Positions 15,967 to 26,412 are shown, counted from the stretch's first letter. The stretch is 64,000 nt of DNA from Luteibacter sp. dw_328 (GCF_018449605.1 NZ_JAAVUW010000001.1:186001-250000); one strand, 5' to 3'. Notes: generated by a model from the sequence alone, not told the origin. A program made the numbers and translations.

Positions 15967-18147
15967 ATGCATCACGCTGTACGTTTTGGATTAGGTCTCG
16001 CTGCCCTCGCAGCCGCTATCAGCGCCGCCGCCGAAACCACGGACGCGGATATCACGAAGCGCACGACGGACCTGCAGGGTGTGTCGGTTTCTGCCGGCAT
16101 TGACGACCCCAACCTCGCACCGCCCGGCAGCGCGGCGGCACTCGCGCCGACGCAAGGCAACCTGTTCGAGATCGAGCCGCAGTCGGTGTTGAGCCGAAAT
16201 TTCATCCAGACGATCGCGACACCCAAGGCGGATTACCTGGCCTTGCTGGAACTCACGCCCTCGGCGGTAAATGCGTCGCCGAACGGCGCTGGCCTTTCCA
16301 GCAAGAGCGGCACCATCCGCGGCTTCCAGGATGGCGAATACGACGTGACCTTCGACGGTATTCCGTTCGGTGATCCGGGCGCTTTCGGTCACGCCACCAC
16401 CGCGTTCTTTCCAGGACCCTCCCTGGACAAGGTCGTGGTCGATCGCGGTCCCGGTACGGCAAGCAACCTTGGTAATGCGACGTTTGGCGGCACCGTGGCG
16501 CTGTATTCGGCGCCGACCACCGACAAGCCCTCAGGTGAGGTGTCCGCGATGTACGGCAGCGGCGCTACCTGGCAGGTCGCCGGCGACGGCAATACGGGCG
16601 TGCTCAACAAGATCGGCACCGAGGCGTCGGTGAATTACAGCCACGTCGAATCCAACGGGCTGATCGATGACGCGGGGTTCAAGCAGGACAATATCCTGTT
16701 CAAGGTAAAGCAGCCGCTGGGCGACAACACGACCCTGACCCTGGTGGCCGACTACAACAAGGTGAAGTGGAACACCTTTACCGCACAGCCGAAGAAGCGG
16801 ACCGACATCCTCGGTCTGGACTTCGGTGGCCTCAATCAGGATCCGACCTCGCAGGGCTTTGCCGATTACAACGTCGACGACCGCCATGCGGACTTCGAAT
16901 ACCTCCAGCTGCATGGCGACTACGGCAGCTGGCGTATCGACAACAAGTTCTACACGTACGGCCTGCGTGACAGCGGTCCGGGCGGTGTGGACCTGCTCGG
17001 CAACACGCCGAATATCGCCTTGCTGCCCAATGGCGGTGTCCCCGGTGCGATCAACCACAGCCGTTACCGCGCCGCCGGCGATTTCCTCACGGCCGAGAAG
17101 GATGTCGGCAGCGACTGGCTCGAGAGCACCCTGAAAGCGGGCATATGGGCCGAGCGCACGTACCAGGTGCAGGACCAGGTCACCGTCGACCTCTCGACGA
17201 TGATGCCTCGCGTCCTCAAGGGCGAACCGAACGCCAACATCATCGATACCAGCCAGCACACGAATACGACGCAGAGCTACTTCGAGATCGAGTGGCGGCC
17301 ATTGGAAAACCTGAGCATCGTGCCCGGCGTGAAGCAGATCGTGTTCGATCGTACGATCGACGGCGTGTCCAACTTCCTGCCGGTCGGCGGTGACGGGCAC
17401 TTTGCCACCACGCTCGGCTCCGTGGCGGCCAACTACCGGTTCTCGCCGAACCTCGCGGCGTACGTGCAGGTGGCCAAGGGCTTCCAGGCGCCGAAGGTCA
17501 ATATCGTGCAGGGGCCTGCCGGTCACATCGATCCGCAGACGACCACGAACTACCAGGCCGGCGTGGTCTGGAAGACCCCGACCACCGTGGCCGACATCGA
17601 TGTTTATTACATCGACTTCGGCAACCTGGTGAGCAGCGTCGAGGAACCGATCGGTCCGGGCGGTTCGTTGATCAGCGTGTTCGCCAACCAGGGCGGCGTG
17701 ATCTACAAGGGCGTGGAAGGCGAACTGACGCACATCCTGGGCGATTCGGGATTCAGCTTCACCGCGAACGGCAGTATCAACAGCGCGTATTCGAAGACGA
17801 CGCACCTGCAGATCTCCAATTCGCCCATGTCCACGGCCGATGTCGGTTTCATCTACGACCAGGGCCCGCTGTACGGCTCGTTCCTCGTTAAATACGTGGG
17901 CACGCGTTTCACTGGCACCGGCGAGACCAGTGGGGCGACGTACAACCCGAACACCAAGCTGCCGACGTACAACTACACCAACTTCAACATCGGCTACCGC
18001 TTCACGCCTGACCTGAGACTGCAATTGTCGACCAATAACCTGTTCGACCACCGCACGGCCATCCAGGGCAACGGCCTGGCCAAGGATCCGACCTTCTACT
18101 ACCTGGCAGGTCGCAACTACACCGTGCAGGCCACCTACACGTTCTGA
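15967..18147 (+). CDS. TonB-dependent receptor of the GH92/PI-PLC locus
   Basis: 726 aa from ATG 15967 (AGGAG at 15952-15956). Signal peptide to about residue 23 (AAISAAAE). A TonB-box-like segment (LQGVSVSAG) is followed by the plug (SKSGTIRGFQDGEYDVTFDGIPFGDP; VVVDRGPGTASNLGNATFGGTVALYS) and a beta barrel ending in the classic aromatic terminus (YTVQATYTF). It is first of three same-strand genes with 29- and 18-bp gaps, so it is probably the transporter for the product of the GH92 and phospholipase-like enzymes. Control by the adjacent TetR is likely. Confidence 0.93.
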   Translation: MHHAVRFGLGLAALAAAISAAAETTDADITKRTTDLQGVSVSAGIDDPNLAPPGSAAALAPTQGNLFEIEPQSVLSRNFIQTIATPKADYLALLELTPSAVNASPNGAGLSSKSGTIRGFQDGEYDVTFDGIPFGDPGAFGHATTAFFPGPSLDKVVVDRGPGTASNLGNATFGGTVALYSAPTTDKPSGEVSAMYGSGATWQVAGDGNTGVLNKIGTEASVNYSHVESNGLIDDAGFKQDNILFKVKQPLGDNTTLTLVADYNKVKWNTFTAQPKKRTDILGLDFGGLNQDPTSQGFADYNVDDRHADFEYLQLHGDYGSWRIDNKFYTYGLRDSGPGGVDLLGNTPNIALLPNGGVPGAINHSRYRAAGDFLTAEKDVGSDWLESTLKAGIWAERTYQVQDQVTVDLSTMMPRVLKGEPNANIIDTSQHTNTTQSYFEIEWRPLENLSIVPGVKQIVFDRTIDGVSNFLPVGGDGHFATTLGSVAANYRFSPNLAAYVQVAKGFQAPKVNIVQGPAGHIDPQTTTNYQAGVVWKTPTTVADIDVYYIDFGNLVSSVEEPIGPGGSLISVFANQGGVIYKGVEGELTHILGDSGFSFTANGSINSAYSKTTHLQISNSPMSTADVGFIYDQGPLYGSFLVKYVGTRFTGTGETSGATYNPNTKLPTYNYTNFNIGYRFTPDLRLQLSTNNLFDHRTAIQGNGLAKDPTFYYLAGRNYTVQATYTF

Positions 18148-18176
18148 TCGGCAGGCCGAAAAAGGAAAGTCCATCG

Positions 18177-20423
18177 ATGTACACCTTTAGCTCCATCGCA
18201 CGGCGCACCCTCGCGGGCGCAATTGCCTCCCTGGTCCTGGCGGCGCCTGCCGCCATGGCTACCGACCATGCCACCGACGTCGACCCGTTCATCGGGTCGG
18301 ACTGGTTCGGTGAGGTCTTCGTCGGCGCCACCATGCCCTTCGGTATGGTGAAGGTTGGTCCCGACGTACGTGATTACGGTTATCGCAAGGGCTTCCAGAG
18401 CACCGGTGACATCCGCGGCTTCTCCCACCTGCACCTGAGCGGTGGCTCGGGTAAATATGAAAACGCCCGCGTCATTGCCACCACGGGCGATCTCGAGCCG
18501 GGCGCCTTCCATTCGCCGCGCGCGAATGAAATGGCCAGCCCCGGCTACTACGCCGTAGACCTGACGCGCTACCAGGTGAAGGCAGAGTTGACCGCCACGC
18601 GGCGCATGGGCATGCATCGTTATACGTTCGCCAAGGACGGCGATGGGCATGTGACGCTCGACCTCGACCTGCTCTACAAGGGGACGGGAGAAGAGACCCA
18701 GCAGTTTCTCGGTGGCGACCTGCGCATAGTCTCGCCTACCGAGATCGTCGGCGTGGGTCACTATGCCGGCGGCTGGAACGAAGGCGGCCCGTACGATGTG
18801 TACGTGGACATGATCGTCGATACGCCAGCGGTAGCGACGCGAACCTGGCTCGACAAGAACGTCAGCACGGCATTGTCGGTGCACGCCACCAGCGCCATGC
18901 CGCTTGGTGCCTCGTTCGATTACCAGGTGAAGGCGGGGCAGGCGATCCAGGCAAAGGTCGGCATTTCGTTCGTGAGCGAGGCACAGGCCCATCGCAATGC
19001 GACGGAAGAGGCGCGCGGCTGGGGCTTCGACGGCGTGCACCAGGCCGCCGTTGCCGCGTGGAACAAGGCGCTCGGTCGCATCGAGATCACCGGTGCGGAC
19101 GACACGCAGCGGCGGACGTTCTATACGGCGCTTTACCACACCATGATGATGCCGTCCGACCACACGGGTGAGAACCCGAAGTGGACGTCCGCTGAGCCGT
19201 ACTACGACGATTTCCAGGCGATCTGGGATACGTTCCGCAGTCAGGGCCCGCTTCTGACCCTGATCGCGCCGGACGTGCAGCGCGACATCGTCCGCTCGCT
19301 GGTGGATACCTACCGCCACGCCGGCTACATGCCCGACGCACGTGTCGGCAATGACAACGGTCGTACCCAGGGCGGCAGCAATGCCAACGTGCTGGTGGCG
19401 GATGCGTACGTCAAGGGTCTCACCGGTATCGACTACGCGACGGCTTTCAAGGCCATGGTGAAGGACGCCACGGTGGCGCCCACCGATGCGCGCAAGGAAG
19501 GACGTGGGGGTCTGGAGACATACAACCGACTTGGCTATGTGGCGCAGCCGACGGAACGCGCCGGTTCGCGCACCGTGGAATATGCCTATGATGACTTCAG
19601 CATTGCCGAAGTCGCCTGCGGTCTGGGTCATGACGATGAAGCGAAGCTATACCGTGCCCATGCCGGCAACTGGGCGAACCTGTGGGATGCGACGAGCGAG
19701 CAGGAAGGCGTCACGGGCTTCCTTCGTCCGCGCAACGAAGACGGCAGCTGGGCACCGCAGTACCTGGTCCGTCGGGGTACGTGGCCGGACTTCTACTATG
19801 AAGCCGACCTTTGGACGTATTCGATCTATGCCCCGCAGGACGTGCGCAAGCTGATCGCGATGTCAGGGGGCAACGAAGCCTTCGTGAAGCGCCTGGATAC
19901 GGTCTTCGACAACCTGCATTTCGATATCACCAACGAGCCGGGCTTCCTGATTCCGGACCTCTACCTCTGGGCCGGACGTCCGGACCTCACCGCCGATCGT
20001 GTCACGACGTTCCTGCATCGTGCCTTCGGCGCGGATCGTGGTGGCATCCCGGGTAACGACGACTCCGGCGCGATGTCCAGCTGGTACGCGTTCCAGTCGA
20101 TGGGCTTCTATCCGAACCCCGGCCAGGATGTGTACCTGATCGGCACGCCATCGTTCCGCGAGTCGTCGATCGACCTGGGTGGTGGCAACACCTTCAGCGT
20201 CCACGCCGAGAACTTCACGCCCGATGGCACGAACCGCTATGTGCAATCGGCTACGCTCAATGGTCAGCCGCTCAACGCGGCGTGGTTCCGCCACGGCCAG
20301 ATCGCCAAGGGTGGCACGCTGGATCTCGTGATGGGTCCGACACCGTCGCGCTGGGGTACGACCTCACCGCCGCCGTCCATGTCCGACTCCGACTTTACCC
20401 TCTGCAAACGCCATAGCCGCTGA
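18177..20423 (+). CDS. GH92 family alpha-mannosidase
   Basis: 748 aa, normal for the family, with signal peptide (LVLAAPAAMA). GH92 enzymes are Ca-dependent, inverting exo-alpha-mannosidases acting on N-glycan, mannan or GPI-type mannose. Seen: DPFIGSDWFGEVFVGATMPFGMVKVGPD, the RGFSHLHLSGG motif, YEADLWTYSIYAPQD with the probable general acid Glu at about residue 542, and GNDDSGAMSSWYAFQSMGFYP (residues 626 on) carrying the general-base Asp. Known GH92 linkage classes differ near the acid residue; EADLW is not the EGN form of well-studied alpha-1,2 enzymes, so the linkage is uncertain. AAAGGAAAG provides the ribosome-binding site. Cotranscribed with the TBDR and the PLC-like gene. Confidence 0.93.
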   Translation: MYTFSSIARRTLAGAIASLVLAAPAAMATDHATDVDPFIGSDWFGEVFVGATMPFGMVKVGPDVRDYGYRKGFQSTGDIRGFSHLHLSGGSGKYENARVIATTGDLEPGAFHSPRANEMASPGYYAVDLTRYQVKAELTATRRMGMHRYTFAKDGDGHVTLDLDLLYKGTGEETQQFLGGDLRIVSPTEIVGVGHYAGGWNEGGPYDVYVDMIVDTPAVATRTWLDKNVSTALSVHATSAMPLGASFDYQVKAGQAIQAKVGISFVSEAQAHRNATEEARGWGFDGVHQAAVAAWNKALGRIEITGADDTQRRTFYTALYHTMMMPSDHTGENPKWTSAEPYYDDFQAIWDTFRSQGPLLTLIAPDVQRDIVRSLVDTYRHAGYMPDARVGNDNGRTQGGSNANVLVADAYVKGLTGIDYATAFKAMVKDATVAPTDARKEGRGGLETYNRLGYVAQPTERAGSRTVEYAYDDFSIAEVACGLGHDDEAKLYRAHAGNWANLWDATSEQEGVTGFLRPRNEDGSWAPQYLVRRGTWPDFYYEADLWTYSIYAPQDVRKLIAMSGGNEAFVKRLDTVFDNLHFDITNEPGFLIPDLYLWAGRPDLTADRVTTFLHRAFGADRGGIPGNDDSGAMSSWYAFQSMGFYPNPGQDVYLIGTPSFRESSIDLGGGNTFSVHAENFTPDGTNRYVQSATLNGQPLNAAWFRHGQIAKGGTLDLVMGPTPSRWGTTSPPPSMSDSDFTLCKRHSR

Positions 20424-20441
20424 TCTACCCCGAGGATATTC

Positions 20442-21581
20442 ATGGCTTCCCTACGTTCCTACCTGCTGCCGCTTGCCGCGGCCTCATCTCTCGTCGCGTC
20501 GGCCTCGTTGCTCGCCGCCGCTACAAGCGACATCCACATCAACCAGATCCAGGTTATCGGTACGCATAACAGCTATCACGCCGGTTTCGCGCCCAGCGCC
20601 CGGCGCGTGATGCTGAAAGAAGCGCCGAAGGAATTCGCTGCGATCGACTATAGCCATCCGTCCTTGACCCGCCAGCTTGACGACGGTGTCCGCCAGGTGG
20701 AGCTGGATGTGTTCTCGGACGCCAAGGGTGGCCTGTATCTGGATCCGGCGATGGATCACATGATCGCGCTCAATGGCCTGCCGGCGGATCCGCCGACGGC
20801 AGCGCCGGGGACCTGGGAGAAGCCGGGTTTCAAGGTGATGCACATCCAGGGCGTGGACCAGCGCAGCACCTGCCAGCCGTTCACGGCGTGCCTGGCCGAA
20901 CTGCGCGCCTGGTCGAAGGCTCACCCGGGACACACGCCGCTGTTCGTCCTGGTCGAGACCAAGCAGGACCCGCTGAAGGTGAAGATCCCGACGGTGACCC
21001 CCGAGCCGTTCACCCCTGCCGTGTTCGATGCGCTGGACGCGGAAATCGCTTCGGTCTTCCCGCGCAACGAGATGGTCGTTCCCGACGATGTGCGCGGCGG
21101 GCACGCGAGTCTGGACGAAGCCGTGCGCCAGGGTGGCTGGCCCACCGTGGACAAGGCGCGTGGCAAGGTGGTGTTCCTGCTCGACCAGCGCAAGATGGAA
21201 GGTGTCTATAGTGAGGGTCATCCGTCGCTGCGAGGCCGCCTGATCTTCACCAACGCCACGCCGGGCGCCGCGGATGCCGCGTTCACCGAATGCAACGAGT
21301 GCTCGGCAGATGAGATCGATGCGCTGGTGCGTCGGGGCTATATCGTGCGTGCTCGTACCGACGATCCTGCACAAGGGCAGGGCCTGAAGAACGACGGCTC
21401 ACGTCGTGATGTTGTTCTGGGTAGTGGTGCACAGTTGATCAGCACGGACTACCCGGCGGGCGAGCCGTCGGAGCACGGCTATTCCGTCGGCTTCCCCGGT
21501 GGTGTGACGGTCCGTTGCAACCCGATTCTCACGAAGAAGGGCCAGTGCAAGGACGCTGCGCTGGACGTTGCTGTGAAGTGA
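20442..21581 (+). CDS. Ca2+-dependent phosphoinositide-specific phospholipase C-like protein
   Basis: 379 aa with a signal peptide (to about LLAAA, residue 27). It belongs to the PI-PLC TIM-barrel superfamily: IQVIGTHNSYHAGF places the first catalytic His at 42. A second strand, LDDGVRQVELDVFSDAKGG, has E87 and D89 in metal-ligand positions, and FKVMHIQGVDQRSTC and LFVLVETKQ follow. Known relatives of the Streptomyces Ca-dependent type cleave phosphatidylinositol via a cyclic inositol phosphate. Last gene of the TBDR - GH92 operon, 18 bp after GH92. Exported, so it acts on external or periplasmic substrate. Substrate choice here is inferred. Confidence 0.88.
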   Translation: MASLRSYLLPLAAASSLVASASLLAAATSDIHINQIQVIGTHNSYHAGFAPSARRVMLKEAPKEFAAIDYSHPSLTRQLDDGVRQVELDVFSDAKGGLYLDPAMDHMIALNGLPADPPTAAPGTWEKPGFKVMHIQGVDQRSTCQPFTACLAELRAWSKAHPGHTPLFVLVETKQDPLKVKIPTVTPEPFTPAVFDALDAEIASVFPRNEMVVPDDVRGGHASLDEAVRQGGWPTVDKARGKVVFLLDQRKMEGVYSEGHPSLRGRLIFTNATPGAADAAFTECNECSADEIDALVRRGYIVRARTDDPAQGQGLKNDGSRRDVVLGSGAQLISTDYPAGEPSEHGYSVGFPGGVTVRCNPILTKKGQCKDAALDVAVK

Positions 21582-21592
21582 TTTAGCGGCCG

Positions 21593-21623
21593 GGGCCTGA
21601 CGCGACGTCGTAGCGTCAGGCCC
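21593..21623. terminator. Strong hairpin between convergent operons, possible bidirectional terminator
   Basis: An 11-bp perfect stem (GGGCCTGACGC at 21593-21603, GCGTCAGGCCC at 21613-21623) with a 9-base loop, located between the convergent PLC-like and cysA genes. The right arm touches the cysA stop codon. There is no T-run on either side, so intrinsic termination is uncertain; it may instead stabilise 3' ends. Confidence 0.55.
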
Positions 21624-22747
21624 TACGACTGCTCGGTATTCTGACGACGCATGATCCAACGTTCCCCGACCACGGGTACGCCAGCAGGGCCGTCACCAAG
21701 AGGAAAGGCCACCAGCCTGGTCGGGGCGACGCGCAAGGCCACCCCGGGGGTGAGAGCAAGACGCGCCAGATCCTCACTGGCCACATCGACTTCAAGCGTC
21801 TGATCGATGTCCGCGACGTAGATGTCCAGATGCGCAATGCTCCCCGCGAGATAGACGTGTCGCAGCTTCGCCTCCCACGCTGGCTGACCTTCAGGCACCA
21901 ACAGCGACAGATGCTCCGGCCTGACATAACCCACAGCCGATCGGAACAGCCCGCCCGCGGCACCTGCCGGAAGGGACCATCCACCGGCGCCCCACGTGTC
22001 TCCCCGCCGTTCCAGCGCAATGCGGTTCGTCCTGCCGATGAACTCGCAGACGAAGGGCGTGGCAGGATCCTGGTAGACCTCGTGGGGCCGACCCACCTGT
22101 TCGATGCGACCCTTGTTCATGACCACGATGCGGTCGGCAAGCTCGAGCGCTTCTTCCTGGTCGTGGGTGACGAACACGGTGGTCAGCTCGAGCTCCTCGT
22201 GGAGCTCACGCAGCCAGCGGCGCAACGCGGTGCGCACCTGCGCATCGAGTGCACCGAAGGGCTCGTCGAGCAGCAACACATCCGGCTCGACGGCCAGGGC
22301 ACGTGCGAGGGCGACCCGCTGGCGCTGGCCGCCGGAGAGTTGGCTGGGATAGCGGTTGCCCAGTTCCGCCAGCTGTACGCGCTTCAACAACTCGTCGACA
22401 CGCGCACGGATCTGGTCACGCGAAGGGCGCCTGCGCCGTGGCCGCACGCGGAGGCCGAAGGCGACGTTTTCGCGCACGGTCAGGTGACGGAACAACGCAT
22501 AGTGCTGGAACACGAGGCCGACGTTGCGCTCCCGCGCACTGGCGGCAAGGAAGTCCTGCCCGTTCTGGGTGACGCTTCCCTCATCGGGATAGTCGAGACC
22601 GGCAAGAATGCGCAACAAGGTGGTCTTCCCCGATCCGGAAGGACCGACGAGCGCAACGAATTCGCCCGGAGCGATGTCGAGGCTCACGTCGTCGAGCGCG
22701 GCAATGTCGGGAAAGTGGCGGCTCAGCCGTTTGAGAGCGAGTGTCAT
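21623..22747 (-). CDS. cysA: Sulfate/thiosulfate ABC transporter ATP-binding protein CysA
   Basis: 374 aa. Walker [10 protein letters not shown] at residues 35-43, Q-loop near VFQHYALF, signature LSGGQRQR at 137-144, Walker [13 protein letters not shown] from 157, H-loop in [17 protein letters not shown]. The C-terminal extension (from about 235, including [10 protein letters not shown]) is the TOBE-like regulatory domain of CysA. Last gene of the sbp-cysT-cysW-cysA operon, with its start overlapping the cysW stop by 1 bp (TGATG). It energises sulfate import at the inner membrane. Confidence 0.95.
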   Translation of the reverse strand: MTLALKRLSRHFPDIAALDDVSLDIAPGEFVALVGPSGSGKTTLLRILAGLDYPDEGSVTQNGQDFLAASARERNVGLVFQHYALFRHLTVRENVAFGLRVRPRRRRPSRDQIRARVDELLKRVQLAELGNRYPSQLSGGQRQRVALARALAVEPDVLLLDEPFGALDAQVRTALRRWLRELHEELELTTVFVTHDQEEALELADRIVVMNKGRIEQVGRPHEVYQDPATPFVCEFIGRTNRIALERRGDTWGAGGWSLPAGAAGGLFRSAVGYVRPEHLSLLVPEGQPAWEAKLRHVYLAGSIAHLDIYVADIDQTLEVDVASEDLARLALTPGVALRVAPTRLVAFPLGDGPAGVPVVGERWIMRRQNTEQS

Positions 22748-23592
22748 CAGTGATTCTCAGCGGCTTGATAGCGCCATTCCAGGGCGGACTTCACTGCCAG
22801 GGTCAACAGCGCCAGGAGCGCAAGCAGCGAAGCGATGGCGAAGGCGCCGACGTAGTTGTACTCGTTGTAACGCATCTCCACTTCCAGGGGCATGGTGGTC
22901 GTCAGCCCGCGAATGTGTCCGGATACCACCGACACGGCGCCGAACTCGCCCATGGCGCGCGCGTTGCAGAGCAGCACACCGTAGAGCAGCGCCCAACGGA
23001 TATTGGGGAGCGTCACCCGGAAGAACGTCTGCAGGCCACTGGCGCCAAGCACGCGTGCGACCTCTTCCTCTTCGCTGCCCTGGGACTGCATCAGGGGAAT
23101 GAGTTCGCGCGCGACGAAGGGCAGCGTGATGAAGATCGTTGCGAGAACGAGGCCAGGGACGGCGAAGATGATCTTGATCCCATGCGCTGCGAGCCACGGC
23201 CCGAACCAGCCCTGCGCACCGAACATCAGCACGTACAGCAGACCCGTGACCACCGGTGAGACGGACAGGGGCAGGTCGATAAGCGCGCCGAGCAAGGCTT
23301 TACCGCGGAACTGGAACCGGGTCATGGCCCAGGCGGCCGCGATCCCGAACACCACATTGAGCGGCACCGTGATGGCCGCCACCAGCAAGGTCAGCCGGAT
23401 GGCGGCCATTGCTTCGGGCTGGTCAATGCTTTCGACGAACGCGTGGGCTCCCTGGCGGAAGGCTTCGACAAACACGGAAGCCAGCGGCACCACGAGGAAG
23501 AGACAGAGAAAGAGGATGGAAGCCACGATGATCGACGCCCGGCCAAGACGCCGCGCGACACTGGCAGGACGTCCGGGACGGCCCGCCGTCAT
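22747..23592 (-). CDS. cysW: Sulfate ABC transporter permease CysW
   Basis: 281 aa from ATG 23592, chosen because it forms an ATGA overlap with the cysT stop; an earlier in-frame start at 23610 would add six residues. Six membrane segments. The EAA-loop region ([47 protein letters not shown]) is typical of the sulfate permease pair. Forms the heterodimeric channel with CysT. Confidence 0.95.
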   Translation of the reverse strand: MTAGRPGRPASVARRLGRASIIVASILFLCLFLVVPLASVFVEAFRQGAHAFVESIDQPEAMAAIRLTLLVAAITVPLNVVFGIAAAWAMTRFQFRGKALLGALIDLPLSVSPVVTGLLYVLMFGAQGWFGPWLAAHGIKIIFAVPGLVLATIFITLPFVARELIPLMQSQGSEEEEVARVLGASGLQTFFRVTLPNIRWALLYGVLLCNARAMGEFGAVSVVSGHIRGLTTTMPLEVEMRYNEYNYVGAFAIASLLALLALLTLAVKSALEWRYQAAENH

Positions 23593-24413
23593 GCGGACTG
23601 CTCCGCCCACCGCCGGGTCCAGCGCTGCAGCGCTGAAACCAGAACGAGGAGAACGAGCGAGAAGGCCAGCATGACGACGCCCAATGCAGCCGCCGTGGCG
23701 TAGTCGAATTCATCGAGCCGTTGGACGATAAGCAGCGGCGCAATTTCCGAGCGCAGGGGGATGTTACCGGCGATGAAGATCACCGAGCCGTACTCGCCCA
23801 CGGCCCGGGCCAGCGCCAGGGCAAATCCGGTCAGCAGGGTCGGAACCAGGGTGGGGAGCACGACGCGCAGAAAGGTCTGCAGGCCCGTTGCGCCCAGGCT
23901 CTCGGCGGCGTCTTCGACGTCCTGTTCGAGAGACTGCAGCACGGGCTGGAGCGTGCGCACGACAAAAGGGAAGCCGACAAACACCATCGCGAGAAGCACG
24001 CCAAGCGGGGTATAAGCCACCTGGATGCCGAGCGGCACGAGCCAACGGCCGAACCACCCGTTAGGCGCATAGATGGCTGTCAGCGCAATACCGGCCACGG
24101 CGGTGGGCAGTGCGAAGGGCAGGTCGATGAGCGCGTCGAGAATGCGCCGGCCGGGAAAGCGATAGCGGACGAGCGCCCATGTCACCATCAGGCCGACCAC
24201 GACGTTGATGCCCGCAGCCAGCAGCGCTCCACCGAAACTCAGCTTGAGCGCCGCCAGCGTGCGGGGCGATGCGAGCAGCTTCAGGATGCCGGCGAAACCG
24301 ACATCCGACGCCTTCCATGCAAGGGCCGCGAGCGGCAGCAGTACGATTAGGCCAAGGTAGGTGACGGCAAAGCCGAGGCTCAATCCGAAGCCGGGCAAAA
24401 CCCTTCGGCGCAT
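23589..24413 (-). CDS. cysT: Sulfate ABC transporter permease CysT (CysU)
   Basis: 274 aa, six membrane segments. It starts [28 protein letters not shown], with the conserved [17 protein letters not shown] and the EAA loop [29 protein letters not shown]. Two bases separate its start from the stop of the binding-protein gene, and its stop overlaps cysW, so translation is tightly coupled. Confidence 0.95.
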   Translation of the reverse strand: MRRRVLPGFGLSLGFAVTYLGLIVLLPLAALAWKASDVGFAGILKLLASPRTLAALKLSFGGALLAAGINVVVGLMVTWALVRYRFPGRRILDALIDLPFALPTAVAGIALTAIYAPNGWFGRWLVPLGIQVAYTPLGVLLAMVFVGFPFVVRTLQPVLQSLEQDVEDAAESLGATGLQTFLRVVLPTLVPTLLTGFALALARAVGEYGSVIFIAGNIPLRSEIAPLLIVQRLDEFDYATAAALGVVMLAFSLVLLVLVSALQRWTRRWAEQSA

Positions 24414-24415
24414 GG

Positions 24416-25414
24416 TCAGTTGCCCGGGCCGATCTGGTCGAAGATGGCGCCATCGGCAAAGAACTTCGCCTGCGCCTTGCGCCAGTCGCCGAACACCTCG
24501 GCCAGGGTGAAGGTCTTCACCTGCGGAAACTGCGCGGCGTACTTCGCGGCGACGTCGGGCGAGCGGGGCCGGTAGAAGTTGCGCGCTTCGATGTCCTGGG
24601 CCTGCGGGGAGTAGAGGAACTTAAGGTAGGCGTCTGCGACCTCACGGGTGCCGCGCTCCGCGGCATTCTTGTCGACAACAGCTACCGGTGGTTCGGCGAG
24701 GATCGTGATGGACGGAATGACGATATCGAACTGATCGCCGCCGGCTTCCTTCTTCGCCAGCAGCGCTTCGTTTTCCCAGGCAACCAGAACGTCGCCGATG
24801 CCGCGCTGGGTGAACGTCGTCGTGGCGCCTCGTGCTCCCGTGTCGAGCACGGGCACGTGCTGGAAGAGCGTCTTGACGAAGGTCCTGGCCTTATCATCGG
24901 TGCCGCCGGGCAGCTTGAGCGCGTAACCCCAGGCAGCGAGGAAGTTCCAGCGGGCGCCGCCGGATGTCTTGGGGTTGGGAGTGACGACCTGGACCCCGTC
25001 CCTGACAAGGTCACCCCAGTCGCGAATGGCCTTCGGGTTGCCCTTGCGGACCAGGAAGACGATGGTCGACGTATAGGGCGAGGCGTTGTCTGGCAGGCGG
25101 GTTTGCCAATCCTTGGCCAGCAGGCCACGGTCGGCCACGGCGTCGATGTCATAGGCCAGTGCGAGTGTCACGACATCGGCGGGCAAGCCGTCGACAACAG
25201 CGCGCGCCTGTTTTCCTGAGCCGCCATGGGACATCTGGATAGTGACGTTGTCACCATGCTTCGCCTTCCAGTCGGCTGCGAAGGCCGTATTCACCGCCTT
25301 GTAGAGCTCGCGCGTGGGGTCGTAGGACACGTTGAGCAGCGTGACGTCCTTGGCCATGGCGGGTAACACCATGACGGTGGCTACGAGAGCCAGGAGGGTG
25401 GGACGAAGCTTCAT
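24416..25414 (-). CDS. sbp: Periplasmic sulfate-binding protein
   Basis: 332 aa with a signal peptide ([21 protein letters not shown]). Mature start [21 protein letters not shown], then [46 protein letters not shown], the sulfate-binding signatures, and later [25 protein letters not shown] precedes the start. First gene of the importer operon. Sbp (sulfate) and CysP (thiosulfate) cannot be told apart with certainty by eye; Sbp is preferred. No cysB or other regulator gene is adjacent. Confidence 0.93.
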   Translation of the reverse strand: MKLRPTLLALVATVMVLPAMAKDVTLLNVSYDPTRELYKAVNTAFAADWKAKHGDNVTIQMSHGGSGKQARAVVDGLPADVVTLALAYDIDAVADRGLLAKDWQTRLPDNASPYTSTIVFLVRKGNPKAIRDWGDLVRDGVQVVTPNPKTSGGARWNFLAAWGYALKLPGGTDDKARTFVKTLFQHVPVLDTGARGATTTFTQRGIGDVLVAWENEALLAKKEAGGDQFDIVIPSITILAEPPVAVVDKNAAERGTREVADAYLKFLYSPQAQDIEARNFYRPRSPDVAAKYAAQFPQVKTFTLAEVFGDWRKAQAKFFADGAIFDQIGPGN

Positions 25415-25585
25415 CGTCAGGCTCCTTGGGTGGTCGGATGGCGCGGGATAGGGATGTTTCGATGAAGCTGGTCAGCGTGTCGTCGCGGTGTGAAATCCCG
25501 GGCCGACGGGCCTACACGGTATCCCAGGCGGCGTCCGTTTGCTGCAATGCAGTAACATGATACATCCCCCTACCGAACACATCCG

Positions 25586-26401
25586 ATGATCGAACTGATT
25601 GCCATCGACATGGACGGCACCCTGCTTGACTCCGCGCACACCCTTTCGCCAAGGGTGAAGGCGGCCATTACCGCCGCGCGCGCCCGCGGCGTTCGTATTG
25701 TCCTGGCAACCGGGCGACCTTTCTCGGGTATCGAGATGTACCTGGAGGAACTCGGCCTGGCGGGCGACGATGAGTACTGCATCACCTTCAATGGCGCCGT
25801 GATCCAGAATGCTTCCGGCACGAAGTCGGTGGCGGAGACCACGCTGGGCTACGACGATTTCCGTTACTGCGAGAAAATCGCACGAGACCTCGGTGTGCAT
25901 TTCCACGTGCTTTACGAGCGGAGCATGATGACGCCGAATGCGGACATCAGTTCGCACACGGTGCGAGATGCGTACATCTCACACACGCCCTTGCTTTACC
26001 GTTCGGTCGAACAGGTCGACCCGGCATGGCGTTTCCGGAAGTTCATGATGGTCGACGACGAAGCTGTCCTCGACAAGGCGATTGCCAACCTTCCGCCGGA
26101 ACTCATGCAGCGCTATACGGTGGTAAAGAGCGCTGCCGACTTCCTCGAAATCCTTCACCCGGAAGCCGGCAAGGGCAGGGCACTCGCCACCTTGGCCGCC
26201 TATCTCGGCGTTCCCTCCGAGCGGATCATGGCCATCGGCGATCAGGAAAACGACCTCGTGATGCTGGAGTTCGCTGGCGTCGCCGTGGCCATGGGCAACG
26301 CGATCGATGCCGTCAAGGCCGTAGCGGACCATGTGACCACCAGCAACAACGAGGACGGCGTCGCGGTGGCGATCGAGCGCTACGTCCTCCAGGGCGGATG
26401 A
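25586..26401 (+). CDS. yidA: Cof-type HAD sugar-phosphatase YidA
   Basis: 271 aa. HAD motif I DMDGTLLD with nucleophile Asp8 and acid/base Asp10; motif II LATGRP; the type IIB cap in the middle; motif IV IMAIGDQENDLVMLEFAGVAVAMGNA. The sequence tracks E. coli YidA closely along its length (CITFNGAVIQ, DISSHTV, YTVVKSAADFLEIL, VTTSNNEDGVAVAIE). Known role: cytosolic hydrolysis of sugar phosphates with broad specificity. Divergent from the sulfate-binding protein gene, 171 bp apart. Confidence 0.95.
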   Translation: MIELIAIDMDGTLLDSAHTLSPRVKAAITAARARGVRIVLATGRPFSGIEMYLEELGLAGDDEYCITFNGAVIQNASGTKSVAETTLGYDDFRYCEKIARDLGVHFHVLYERSMMTPNADISSHTVRDAYISHTPLLYRSVEQVDPAWRFRKFMMVDDEAVLDKAIANLPPELMQRYTVVKSAADFLEILHPEAGKGRALATLAAYLGVPSERIMAIGDQENDLVMLEFAGVAVAMGNAIDAVKAVADHVTTSNNEDGVAVAIERYVLQGG

Positions 26402-26412
26402 CAGCCTTGATA

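Noticed and set aside
16531-18174. Long minus-strand open frame of 547 codons opposite the TBDR at 15967
   Set aside because: Mirror of the TBDR coding strand in high-GC DNA; the reading is Arg/Val-rich without domains, and the plus strand is clearly a receptor.
18135-19631. Minus-strand open frame of 498 codons opposite the GH92 gene
   Set aside because: Antisense shadow: composition is not protein-like and the plus strand has catalytic GH92 motifs.
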